Assembly (NCBI RefSeq): GCF_002234675.1
Contig: NC_019866.2
Location: 3,082,642-3,146,641 of the forward strand
Source of the DNA: Oryzias latipes
Lineage: Eukaryota; Chordata; Actinopteri; Beloniformes; Adrianichthyidae
Direction: 5' to 3'
Length of the DNA stretch: 64,000 nucleotides
This document shows, one piece after another, positions 49,827-60,842 of this stretch. A program made the translations under genes and the position numbers. Each line of letters begins with the position of its first letter. Position 1 is the first letter of the stretch. The notes under the pieces are model-generated. The model had not been told where the DNA came from, did no database searches, and was given only the letters and a program-made list of their open reading frames with translations.

Positions 49827-50138
49827 CTAACTGTCTCTGTTTTGCAGATGCAGAGGTGTTGCTTTTCTTCTGGAATATGTGCTCATATTCACTGTAACTC
49901 TGCAGCAGCACGTCAAGTTCAGCCTGCGAAAAATACGCAGACCTCTTTTTTCACGGTTGCCATGGTGACTCGTGATATCTGCGCTCCATTGATAATGGCT
50001 TCTTATAGTCGCGGTGCGCACGCTCACCTCCGAATCAGTCCACTCAGAGTTGATTGATCTAACTCGGATCAGCTTCTCTGAAACAGAAAACTCAGAGTTG
50101 TTAATCTCCCGATTGACAAACTCAGAGTTCAAGTTCAA
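49827..50138 (-). pseudogene. Harbinger Myb/SANT-like protein fragment
   Basis: The minus-strand reading matches the plus-strand fragment at 22085-22440 (FSVSEKLI, NSEWTDSEVSVRTA), but a frameshift after HHGNREK breaks the Myb/SANT part. Confidence 0.65.
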
Positions 50139-50476
50139 CCTCAGAGTTGGTTGAACCTCCTTTCTGAAACAGGCCCCAGGTCACTGAGGTCATGTGACCA
50201 GCGTCTGCTGGCTGTTAAGAGAACCCGGTTAAAGACTAAAGAGACAGAGCCTTTGCCACAGTGGCCCCATCCCTCTGGAACTCTCTTCCTCTCAGCCTCA
50301 GATCTGTGGACTCAGTGTTTTCTTTTAAAAAGCAGCTAAAAAAATATCTTTTAAAAGTAGCTTTTTCTTAATTTCTTTTTAACATGTGTTTTTACTGTGT
50401 TTTACTGTTGTTTTATCGTGTTGTACTGAGAAGCACTTTGTGATTTTTTATCTGGAAAGAGGCTATACAAATAAAG

Positions 50477-50477
<1 letters not shown>

Positions 50478-50538
<61 letters not shown>
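50478..50538. repeat. (TTA)n microsatellite, tail of the L2 LINE
   Basis: About 20 TTA units directly after the L2 AATAAAG end. Confidence 0.95.
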
Positions 50539-50540
<2 letters not shown>

Positions 50541-50643
50541 GAAAAGCTATAAAACACAAAAATTCTCTTTTTTAAATCATTGTTTTAATTTAAAAACAAA
50601 ACACAAATGAGTAAGATACAAGTAAGTTTAACAGCATTAGTTA

Positions 50644-50646
<3 letters not shown>

Positions 50647-50709
<63 letters not shown>

Positions 50710-50724
50710 CATATATATATATAG
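50647..50724. repeat. (TA)n microsatellite
   Basis: About 29 TA units interrupted once by CATACATA. Confidence 0.95.
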
Positions 50725-50979
50725 TTTCTTTAGGTATTTTGATTTTATGTTTGTCATATAAAATCATATCAAATTTAAAAACCTCAAAACTTGTTGTAAG
50801 GTGACTTCCAGTTGATGGCACCAAATCCAGCTGTGCAGGATTTGAACCTGGTATAAAAATGGTCTTCCACTCTTCTGCTGCAACACGACTGTCCTCTTTC
50901 TGTTTCCCATTTATGTGTTTAGGATCATCAGGAACATACAATCATACAATCATTCAGATGTGAGACAGTATAGGAAGAC

Positions 50980-51292
50980 GTACATCAGCTTTCCATCCTG
51001 GGGGAGGATCCCTCCTTTATGTTTACATCCCTCAGGGTTTCATCTTTTTTTTCCTGCATCCATTTTTTTTTAGGAGTTTTTCCTTACAAATAAGGAGGGT
51101 CTAAGGGAAGGAATGCCAAGTTTAGCCTTGTCTGTTTAGTTGAGTTTTGACATTACATATTGAATTCTACAATTTCATGCTCTTAAGGATTTCATGTTTA
51201 TTATACAATTACCGGTAAGAAGCCCTTTGAGACGACTATTGTTGTAATATTGGGCCATATAAATAAAATGTAATTGAATTTAGGGGGTGGGT
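50980..51292 (+). mobile_element. Non-LTR retroposon 3' tail
   Basis: Contains TTTTTCCTTACAAATAAGGA and then AAGCCCTTTGAGACGACTAT, TTGGGCCATATAAATAAAAT and AATTGAATT. This is a typical 3' end of a dispersed fish LINE. It contains no coding part. Confidence 0.55.
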
Positions 51293-51374
51293 TTTGGGGA
51301 CCTAATTTTTCTTGAACCACGAAGCTGTGAAATCGATCCAAAGTCATAAGAAGGTTGCTGTTGGCTCACAAATG

Positions 51375-51707
51375 TCAGCTAAATTCACTTTGTTCTGAAT
51401 CAAAAACAAAGCTATCCCAGCACCGCAACACACATATTGACACTGTAAATTTTCCGATGCAGTAAGCAAGTTCTTCAAAGGCAAAGCGAACATCCATGAC
51501 ATCCTTTGCGGGACCTACGATCTCACCAGAAGGAAGGATTAAAGTGCTTAAAATGCCAAGACTCTCAAGCTTCAAATTCAAAACGCTTGGATGAAAAGCT
51601 GCAGAATCTTCATTTAACCACTCGGTCCGCTGGACCGGTTCAAGGTTCTGGTTGTCAACAACATGAAAGACTTTGAGAAGAGCTTGATCAGAGCTTGATC
51701 TGAGCAA
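51375..51707 (-). CDS. Unrecognised 110-codon open frame, possible last exon
   Basis: On the minus strand a good acceptor (TTTGTTTGCTCAG, around 51,700) precedes an open frame reading SSSDQALLKVFHVVDNQNLE ... LESLGILSTLILPSGEIVG ... FAFEELAYCIGKF and ending SEFS. The composition looks protein-like, with no low complexity, but I recognise no family. It is not part of any ApoL copy. No upstream exon or polyadenylation signal was identified. It may be a gene fragment or a chance frame. Confidence 0.22.
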   Translation of the reverse strand: MLRSSSDQALLKVFHVVDNQNLEPVQRTEWLNEDSAAFHPSVLNLKLESLGILSTLILPSGEIVGPAKDVMDVRFAFEELAYCIGKFTVSICVLRCWDSFVFDSEQSEFS

Positions 51708-51839
51708 ACAAATGCAGTAATAAATAGAAGAGTCAAATATGATTTCTACAAAATCAAAGCGCCTGGGATCTGTGTTATCTTAAAAGTCAATTTTGACCCT
51801 GATTTTTGTCAGAGTTCTGACCTGCAGACGAACCTGACA

Positions 51840-53237
51840 CCCAAAAATATTGAGCTGCACTGATATCAGCTGCAGAAGGACAATGACCCTGACAAACACT
51901 GCCTGTAGATCTTACAGTGGAGAGAACTTTGAAAACTCTTTTAAACCAGGACACCCTTTGCAGATCTTAAGTTAAAGACCTACGGACTTATTGCAACAAA
52001 GCAATGATCTAAATACGACAAACTCACAAGATTAACAACATATTCAGTCTTTTATTGCAGCTCTAATGTTCTTTTGCAACTGGAGAAATTAGTTCTATGT
52101 AATTTTTACATTCATTTACAACCCAGCCCAGGTGGAAAATTATGAAGGGGAAAAGCAAAAGCAATCACGGCATACAATTATTTTGCTCCACACACAATCA
52201 TCAACATACTGCTTTATTATTAAAAACAAAACAGAAACATTAATTATGAAAAATACCCACAGATTCATGAAACTCATGACAGAAATGATAAAATGCATAG
52301 ATGAAAAAATACAAAAACAAAGATACACTCAAGTCGCATTACCAAATTAAATATACTGATCATTAACTTAAGTAAAGTACAGCTTGATTTATTGCTTGAG
52401 AAGGAGTGGGAAAAAGGGCATTTATAAAATCCCACCCCAGCTGAGTTTATTCATTTTAGAGTTTTGCATAGTTTTCGTAATCCAGTTCTGATCGGATAGA
52501 TTCTTTTCAAGTAACATAATCAAGTGCTTATTGATGATTGTTATCTTCAGAAAAAAATTCATTCTTGATTTCAGTAAACTGTAATGTGAATCACACACCC
52601 TCTAATGATATGTAATACTCATTGATTCTAATCAGAATACAATTTCATTAAATTTCGAAGTCGTTGCTTCACATTGCAGATCAAATTATCAAGTAACATC
52701 ATTAAGTGCTTATTGATTATCCTCAGAAAGAATTCTGACATCTTTTCAGTAAACATTGATGATTCACACTTAAAGTAGCTGATATGTAATACTCATCGAT
52801 TATCATTAGAACAATTAAACAGGCTAACAATTGGCAATTCAATAAAAAGTAATGATTAAAACAACTGAAAACTGTGATCATCAGGTAAAAACTGATAAAG
52901 GAGTCATATTTACATTAATCTTTAACAACACGGAGAAATAGAAAAGACATGGAACAGCAGGAACTCACAATAGAGATGCACAAGAGTGAGACCAGTGTTT
53001 CTGTGAAGATACGGCTGAAAGATCTGAATTGAAATAATCACCATTTGGACCGCAGTGATCCATGATCTACAACCCAAGAAAATTTGGTATCTTACTTTTT
53101 TCTCAAGCATTGAAAAATGCAACGTGGACCAATCAAATGAAAGATTTTGCAAGCAAATTTCGGTTGATTTATCAAAGGTTCCCTTTTCTGGACCTTTTTT
53201 TTAACTCACTCTATGATTACACATAGCAATTGATCTT
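51840..53237. repeat. Diverged copy of the ApoL spacer, downstream of copy D
   Basis: Segments such as TTTACATTCATTTACAACCC and CGGCATACAATTATTTTG correspond to 27,050-27,120, 34,030-34,110 and 61,400-61,460, but with more differences. A local duplication (AAGTGCTTATTGATGATTG and AAGTGCTTATTGATTATCC at about 52,520 and 52,700) is seen. This spacer is older than the other three. Confidence 0.6.
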
Positions 53238-56236
53238 TTATTTGTTCATCCTCTTAGTCAGGCAGGACATCCTCTTAGTTAGGCAGGACATCCTCTTAGT
53301 TAGGCAGGACATCCTCTTAGTCAGGCAGGACCTCTTCTTAGTCAGGCAGGACCTCCTCTTGTTGTTGAGGTAAAACTGCGTCTCCAGAAGAGCTTCCTTC
53401 TTCCCTGATGTCTGCTGGCCGTCACACAGCGAGTCGTGGATTTTCTTCCAGGAGTCCATCTCTGAGCTCCACAGAGCAGCTCTGGCTCTGATAAATTGTG
53501 ACACCTCCGTCTCGCTGCCTTTGGCCAGGCTGATGCTGTCTATACAGATGAAGAAGACGTCCAGGCCGAGGAAGAGGGCGTTGGCCGCGATTAAGCCGGC
53601 TCTGGCCGACTTGGACATACCCAGAGAGCTTTTAACAGCTGCCTGACCGATGTCAGGGATGTCTGAAGCCACTCTGGAAACGCTACGGAGAGCTGCTGCT
53701 TCCTGAGCCACCGCTTTACTTGCACTTGAAACCAGTTCCTCACTTTTTAACAGCTTCGCTGTAGAAGCTAAATCAACAATTCCATCAATGCTTTTACAGA
53801 CACCTCCAGCTTTGAAAGCCACTTTTCCGACTCCCACAGCTAATTCTATGCTACTAGGTTCCGGTTTGGAGATTTCTCTGTTGCTCACCTCCTCCAGACA
53901 GTCCTGTAGTTTGGTCACATCCTCCATGAAGCTCTGGAAGACTTCGCTAGCTTTCTTTTGGTGCGTCCGGTTGACCCCCAACTCAGTGGCCGTGGTGACG
54001 ATACTGTTGACTCCACTGGTGACGCCCATCCCTATGCCTGTCATGGTGAGTGCTAAGGAGATTCCTGCTGTAAAAGGCATCAACGCCAAACCAACGATGG
54101 ACAGCACACCTCCAACTGCCCCCACCGAGCTGCCAGCAACACTGGAGATCTTTGCACCTTTCTTCATCCTGTCCAGCTGAACAGCATTTTCCTCCAGCTC
54201 CTTAAGAAACTGCAGCATCCTGGGCTGACGCTCACTAAACTCCTTCATGAAGATGGAACCAGATTCTTCCTGGAACAAGAACACCATCCGGAAGTCCAGG
54301 TCCATCCTGACGGGACAAAACAGGAAAGTGTTGGACTCCTGTTTTCTGAAATGTTACTCAAAAGAGACAAAAGCAAAAAATAAAATGCAGATCAAAGCTT
54401 TTGTTATTAAAGTGAGTACAAACCAAAACCCTACCGTATGTCTTTAAGCTGGTTGATGTGGTCCAGCATCCTCTGCATGTTAAATTCAGACAAATCCACA
54501 TCCAGCTTCACCACAACTTCTGTCTCCGTCAGGCAGCCATCATTCAGACAGCTGTGGAAAACACTGTCAGTCACATTTACTGGACATTTTCTGCACACAG
54601 CTGTGCCTATTTGCTGTAGTTTCACCTTTTCTCCATCTTCTCACACATCTTCTTTGTGGTCTGGATGTATCTGTCCAGCTGATATGCCAGCACCTCAGCG
54701 TTTTGCATTTTGGGAAGGAAGAAAACGCTCGCATCTCTTTTAAACTCCAGCAGGAGAGGGCAGATGAGTTTTGCAGTGTTGATGACGACCTGAACGTAAT
54801 CAAAGCCGATGTTTTCAGGAAGCTGGATCAGCTGGTTCTCCATGAACACGTACACAGAGCTGACCGCCAGCTTCTCTATGGCGTCCAGGAAGCACTGGAG
54901 TGTCTCCAAACCTCCAAGAGTGTCCATCAGCACCTCCTCCAGCTCCTTCTGCAGCTCTGAATACAGTTTGCCTGTCTTGGTGAACATGTTCTTCACATAC
55001 TTCTTAAAGGCTTGACCTTTCCCCTCTGATGTGGCACAGTTGCTGACTTTGTCTGCCCTGTCTTTGATGTCCCTTATCATTGCCAGCTCAGTTTCCCTCC
55101 ACAGCATCCATTTGGAGAACTTCTCACAGAAATCTCTGACCGTCTGGATGTCGGTGAGAATGTCTGTGACGTAGCACCTCAAGGCGTCCTCCAGTTCCTT
55201 TCTGTAAAACAAAACGTTGCCCCGTTCTTTTATTAAAAAGGTTTCTGCATTTTTCTTTCTCAATTGTGTGCTGGAGATGCAGCAGATGAATATAAAAAGA
55301 GAAATTGATCTAAAACTTAAAATAAATAAAATGTCAACTTACATAAAAAAGCAGTTGTGAGCAGGTCTTTAGCTGACAACAGTAATCAAGGTTTCACAAA
55401 ACATCAGCTAAACACATTTTAATGTGACTAATTGTGAAAACACTGTTGAGATGATAGAGAAAAAATAAAACCAATTAATTGGAAAAAAAAAGAAAGATGA
55501 CAAAGAAATATGTAAATGAATGACAAACATATTTTCACGTTCCTCTCCCCAAAGTTCTGCTTTCATAACCAATACCTAAATATTGAGATGAAAATTGGTC
55601 ATAAACATATCTGAGAAGTTTGAAAACTGCACTAGACACTTACAGTTAATACATCTTATCAGCAGCAACGGTAGCATAAACTGCTCTAAATTATGTCAAC
55701 ACATTGGTTTCAAAAAATATTTTTGCGTTTTCAACACGTTGATGCGTTGTGTTTCATCCTGCTTTCTCCTTATCTCTGATTTTGCATTCATAGGTTTCAA
55801 TTTAGCGTGACATAGCTGCCATCGACCAGTCTGCTGATTGCCCTAGATTCTAACCAATCAGGTGTCTCTTTCTCGTATCGAAAGATCTTGGAGGCAGAGA
55901 CAGACTTTGGACTTTGTACCAGTTCTGTTTGACGGGATCCTACAGTTTTCCACCAATCTGGCTTGTTTCTGTCTGAGTAAAACCCAGAAGGAGCAGCAAA
56001 GCTACAGAAATAAAATAAAACTGGGTTCTTTATTTATTTAAGTTAGTGTGGCAATGTGTGACTGTTTTAAGTAATACGTATTTTAGAAACAGAGAGGCCA
56101 TGTTGTCAAATTACAGTTTGCATAAGAAAACAGATCAAAACGTGCAGTAAAAATCAAAAATGTCAATCAAATCAAGTCCTGAAACTTCTAAAGCAGTTTT
56201 CTGACTCAAACAGAAAGCTTACCTGGTTCCAGACAT
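53238..56236 (-). CDS. Apolipoprotein L-like protein, copy D, with repeat-encoded basic tail
   Basis: Coding exons on the minus strand are 56236-56223 (ATG TCT GGA ACC AG), 55201-54626 (long form, 192 codons), 54551-54435 and 54306-53238, all GT-AG and in phase: 1776 nt, about 591 residues. The ApoL domain in exon 4 carries the MPFTAGIS variant of the hydrophobic hairpin, shared with copy C, instead of IPVTAGVS in A, B and E. After LLETQFYLNN the frame runs through five 21-bp repeats, giving a cysteine- and lysine/arginine-rich tail of SCLTKRM units that ends RMNK. No other copy has it. No signal peptide is seen. ISRE-like motif 75 bp upstream. Confidence 0.87.
53247..53351 (-). repeat. 21-bp coding tandem repeat at the end of copy D
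   Basis: Five units of CATCCTCTTAGTYAGGCAGG plus A (Y is C or T; the last unit begins CCTCTT), each encoding SCLTKRM or a variant. The single-copy ancestor is at the end of copy C (35,035-35,055), where it is read in another frame and supplies the stop codon. Confidence 0.93.
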
Positions 56237-56310
56237 GGTTCTCCCACCAGATTCACCTGTACCTGCAGAAACCAGAGCTCTCCTGCAGAGATAGTTTAGG
56301 TTCTTACTTT

Positions 56311-56327
56311 GCTTTCACTTTGGTTTC
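56311..56327 (-). promoter_or_regulatory. ISRE/IRF-like motif upstream of copy D
   Basis: The plus strand GCTTTCACTTTGGTTTC reads GAAACCAAAGTGAAAGC on the gene strand. CAAAGTGAAAGC is one mismatch from the IRF consensus. It lies 75 bp upstream of the ATG. Confidence 0.5.
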
Positions 56328-56777
56328 TTCAAATCAGCAGATTCTGTCACACCCATGTTCACCCATAGAGCTGCTGTTGATGCCATAAAAGGCTTTCCAG
56401 CTTCGGTTCAGGTTGTTCAAGGTAACCTTCACACGACACACATGTATCAGCAATGGAGAGTTTCTGTGTTCGATCCCGATCAGAAAACTATTCAAATTTA
56501 AACAAATCTTCTCCGACTGAGACAGGAACAGCTGATTTCTGAATCCAAACCAGAAAACACAGATTTCCACAAAGTAACAGAGCGATGCTCTCATTCTGAG
56601 GAGGTCAACCAACCAGTCTTCAGACAAAAACAGGACATTCCTTTTGTAACTGTGTTTCATACAATCATTCAGGTGTGAGACAGTGTGGGCATAAAGGGGA
56701 TGTTGGTAAATTGTTGGCCATCCAAGAAACATTTTTTCATGTGTGCTTTTCATTTCAACTTATCAATACATAGTTTT

Positions 56778-57075
56778 GGATCCATCCATTACCTAAACTC
56801 TAGTAATCCCTTTCAGGGTCACCTAGTTACTGGAGCCTATCCCAGCCACTTCAGGGTGACCCTGGATACTTTGCCAGTCTGTGACAGGGCTACACAGAGA
56901 GACTTAACCACATATTCACGCCTAAGGGACAATAGAGTCAACAATCAACCTATGAAGCATGTTTTTGGACTGTGGGAGGAAGCTGGAGAGAAAGGAAAAA
57001 AAAAGGAAACATTGGGGAGAACAGAGATTCCAACAAGGGTCTTCTCCCTGTGAGGTGAGACTGCTAACCACTACA
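56778..57075. repeat. Common teleost interspersed repeat fragment
   Basis: Very similar to 25,190-25,480 (CTGGAGCCTATCCCAGCC, GGACTGTGGGAGGAAGC) and in the same place relative to the gene, so it was duplicated with the unit. Confidence 0.7.
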
Positions 57076-57486
57076 CCATCTTTGAATCCAAATGGATTTT
57101 CATTTTTTCTTAATCAAGTGTGTTTCTGGTTGGAAACAGTTTCCATGTTTGTTCTGGTTTTTATTCAAATGAAGGTCCATGGTGATCTTGTGGTAGTTTT
57201 AGGAGAACACATCTTCCTCTTACTTAACTCATTTGTGTTTGATTAGATCAGTTCATCCACATTTCTCTTAAGCGCATACTAAATATAACATCAGACGGGC
57301 TGAAAACAAACACAGGAAGAAGCTGGAGGAGCGGCTGGAGCAAAAAAACGCTTGAGATGCCTAGAGAGGCCTGAAGATCATCACTGGTCACGGACAGAGA
57401 GGCAGCACCACTGAGGGAGACCAGGGCTGGGCCAATGTGGTTAACCTGTTCTCCAGTAGGTTTGATTCCAACCCTGCTCCCCCATC
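57076..57486. repeat. Duplicated spacer between copies D and E, left part
   Basis: Matches 25,480-25,880 and 32,705-33,105. It is interrupted by the hAT element that starts at 57487 and resumes at 60843. Confidence 0.75.
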
Positions 57487-57878
57487 CAGTGGCGCCACCA
57501 GGGGGTGGCCAGGGGTGGCCACCCCTCTCCAACACCTTGCCATCCCAGTGGCCACCCCAGTAGCCACTATAAGCTGTGGTAGCATCAGTTGTGCGTTTCA
57601 TCCCAAATGCACAGCCAGCAAGCGGCAAGTCGCTCTGATCACCTAAACCGGCCCTCACCCCCTCCCCTCCCTGCTGCCTTTGAGTGCGCAGACATCTACA
57701 GAGGAGCCGCTGGACTCAGAATGAATAAGACGCGTGGTTCACTTCCGCGTTCGAACCCTCAGATCCTCCGGGCCGGTCAGACAAAAGAACCAGTCTCAGT
57801 CACTAAAGATGAACTTTCTTTATTACTTTTTCCTTAAGTCCAAAACGGCGACTGACCGCGCGTGTACGCGCTCCACAC

Positions 57879-57947
57879 CAGTGGCGGTTCTACACTAACT
57901 TACTCCCTGGGCGAGTAACCCCACCAGCGCCCCCCCCCCCCCCCCCT

Positions 57948-57978
<31 letters not shown>

Positions 57979-59267
57979 TTGACAACAGCCATTTTACACA
58001 AAAAATGCATGAGTTTTCTAGACTCGTATTACAGGGGGGTCAAACTCAGTCACACAGGGGCCTAAGTTAAAAACACGCTTAAGGTTTTGGGCCGAAGAAG
58101 ATAAATGTTTACTGAACACACTAAAGCTAAACTTTTAAACCTTTTAAACTGAACTTTTTGAACATAAATATGAATAAAAACAGGAACACAAGTTAAACCT
58201 TAAATAAGTTGTAATATTTTGTTCTCCATATAAATATATTCTGTCAAAATTATACAAATATGAACATGCTGCAGGACAAAAAGCAAAGAAAGCCTGGAAA
58301 TATTAATACGAAATTATATCAAATAATTCCATTTTTTTTGCTCTTTCATCATCATAGAGCTGGACTCCTGCTTCATTTTTATTAATAATTTCTTAATGTG
58401 TGACGTCCTGTGTGTGTCTTTGTGAAACATATCAGAGGGATTAGATCTAAAAAATAAAACTTATTGTGATTAATATGTTTAGGTCTTATAAAACATTAAA
58501 GACTAAATCTTAGAACTCATCAGTGGGATTACTCCAAAAATATTTGGCATTTCCCTAAATTTGTGCAACACCAACAGTAGAAATCCTCCAAAAAACCTCA
58601 AGCCTAAAAAAATGGTCTGATCTCATCCCCCCTCCCCCTCCCCATCCCCTTCCCTCTGACACACGCGGCTCCGTCTCTATGACGGGAGGCGCAGCTGCGG
58701 CTCAGAGTTGATTGTCAGACAGAAAAAGACTCCCAATCACCTGTTAGTGTGATTCAGCCAGCCACCGGCGAGTTGCGCTCCCCTCTCGAGTTTTTTGACT
58801 TATGTTCCAAAGACTACCGCAAAGAGGTGTGGCCGCAAGCGTCTTGCAGCAGAGGGCAGTGGTCACGTGCGCATCGGGTCTGCTGTGTCGGAGCAAAGAA
58901 TTGTGGGAAATAAGCTCTATTGCCTGCTTTTTTCGAAATTGGGTTGAGCACGGGTGTTTGTTCTGCCTAATTCCTTTTCATGTGCCTGTTTTACGTTGTT
59001 TCACTCTGAGCTATTCTTTTTTTTTTTGTTTTTTTTTTTTTTTTGCACCATAAGTGTGAAGAGCAAATAGGAGGAAGACATTCTTAAGAGTCTGATGTGT
59101 CAATTAAAAGCATTAAGTGTCGGCTGCTGAAGCAATTTCAATTTAAAAGCTCCAAGCTTCCTCTTTGAATATAGTATGTAGCACATTAGGTGTAACGCAA
59201 ATGCCGCCCCGTATGAAGTGCCGCCCTGGGCGACCGCCCACATCGCCCATATCAAAAACCGCCACTG
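57879..59267. mobile_element. Second hAT nested inside the first
   Basis: Inverted ends CAGTGGCGGTT and AACCGCCACTG, flanked by the 8-bp duplication CTCCACAC (57871-57878 and 59268-59275). It is 1389 bp and contains poly-C and (CA)n runs. No transposase is recognised. Confidence 0.9.
57930..57973. repeat. Poly-C followed by (CA)n
   Basis: A C-run at 57930-57946, then CA repeats to 57973, inside the nested hAT. Confidence 0.93.
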
Positions 59268-59463
59268 CTCCACACACTCACACGCGCTCTCCCCCCTCTC
59301 TTCCTGCATCGCGCGAGCACCGGTTTCAGCACGCACACACACGCGTGCGCGCGAGAACGCACGCATGCACACACAATCACACATCCCAAAATGCTACGTT
59401 TCTTTTCCTGTTAAATATTTTCCGTGGGTCTTTAACAATCTGTTTACTGTACTTTAGATCTGT

Positions 59464-59622
<159 letters not shown>

Positions 59623-59720
59623 TATGACTTTATTAATCCCACAATGGGGAAATTTCATTTATCTATGGCAGCAACACGACATTCAGAAATAATCTATATA
59701 ATATAACATCAATAAAGGAC
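59623..59720 (-). mobile_element. Retroposon 3'-end fragment
   Basis: Plus-strand GACTTTATTAATCCCACAAT followed by GGGGAAATTTCA matches the antisense of a widespread fish non-LTR retroposon 3' end. The GATA repeat extends from it. Confidence 0.55.
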
Positions 59721-60130
59721 ATCACAAATGACATTTATATTAAATAATTAAAAATATCACTAAAATTATTATGAAAAATTATTATCAAAAATTAGATTCT
59801 TATTAAATAAAGAAATAAATATTAAATATTAAATAAATACAGCTGCAAAGGTGTAAAAAACATGCGGTCTGCAAAACATGTAAACCCAGTGTGCAAATAC
59901 TTGGTGCAAATACGCCACATCATCAGCGGCGGTGGATGTGTCATTACTTTTTATTAATAAGTAAAAAAAGGATGTCCCTGTCACAAGCCACTCATTTTCA
60001 TGGCACTATTTAAGCACTGGTTGTTGTGTTACCGCAACATTTTGATGTGTTTTTGTTTGCACAGAGTTACCTATAGTCATTAGTTGATGCTTGTGTCTGT
60101 CCATTTTCAGAGAATGAAGAGAAATTCAAC

Positions 60131-60241
60131 ATGTATTCTTATTTTAAGAAGAAAAGTGCAGCAGAAGGAGTGAAAGAGATGGTAGGAGAGCAACAGAGGA
60201 GTAGTGAGGAGGAGGAAGATGAGACAGAGCAGCATGAATGA
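60131..60241 (+). pseudogene. hAT transposase N-terminal remnant
   Basis: A 36-residue frame starts MYSYFKKKSAAEGVKEMVGE and continues QQRSSEEEEDETEQHE. It resembles the start of fish hAT (ZMYM1-like) transposases (Y-F-x-K-K, then an acidic run). It stops at 60241, and the zinc-finger and catalytic parts are missing. Confidence 0.45.
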
Positions 60242-60842
60242 CAGAAGAGAATAAGGAAGACAAAGATGAGACGGCATCAGAGGAGGGACAGTCAGCATCA
60301 TTGGTCAGAGAAACAAGGCAGAACTCAGCATAAGCAGGGGCTCCACCTGTTCCTGGACCAACTGGTGAAGTTAGAATTATGTTACCCTAATAATAAAAAT
60401 GTTTCATTCATTATTAGTCTGAATAGAAATGTCAACAGATATAATTAATAATTAGAAGGATATTTTTATTATTATTTCAGAACAACAGATTTCATTTTTT
60501 GTTTATTATAGATATCTCTCAGTCAAGAGCCGAACACCCCAAGCAGACACACCAAAGCATTAAATATAAACAAAAAAAAATATATATATATATCAGTAGT
60601 AGTATCTACTAATGGTATCTACTAGTATCTATTAGTTATTATACTAGTAGTATCTACTATAAGTTCATGTTCTACAAAATATCAGTAGGCATTTATCTTT
60701 CTGTTGGTTTTCTAAAGGTTGTTTTACTACGTTTGGTAGAATGAATTTTAAAAATATAGCTCATGGTTTTTGTGTGCCACCCCAAGATTTAATGTGGCCC
60801 CCCACTGGCCACCCCCATGAAAAATTTCTGGAGGCGCCACTG

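Larger units (their letters stand above)
48386..50176. mobile_element. Harbinger-type DNA transposon inside the L2 LINE
   Basis: The ends are GGGCCTGTTTCAGAAAGGAGG and its inverse, flanked by the 3-bp repeat CAG (48383-48385 and 50177-50179). Removing it restores continuous L2 sequence. It is in opposite orientation to the closely related element at 22041-23485. It contains a solo LTR at 49190-49511 that the other Harbinger lacks. Confidence 0.88.
45970..50538 (+). mobile_element. L2-type LINE, 5'-truncated and frameshifted, split by a Harbinger
   Basis: The plus-strand sequence encodes, in shifting frames, the end of an AP-type endonuclease, a reverse transcriptase and the C-terminal domain, then a 3' tail (GAAGCACTTTGTGATTTTTT ... 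ATACAAATAAAG) ending in (TTA)n at 50478-50538. The start near 45,970 lacks the N-terminal endonuclease part. A Harbinger (48386-50176) interrupts it after the codons for QPYTPSR. Confidence 0.85.

Noticed and set aside
57727-57840. Possible antisense LTR or tRNA-derived piece (GGTTCGAAC-like motif on the minus strand)
   Set aside because: No TG...CA ends, no target duplication and no tRNA fold could be found by eye.
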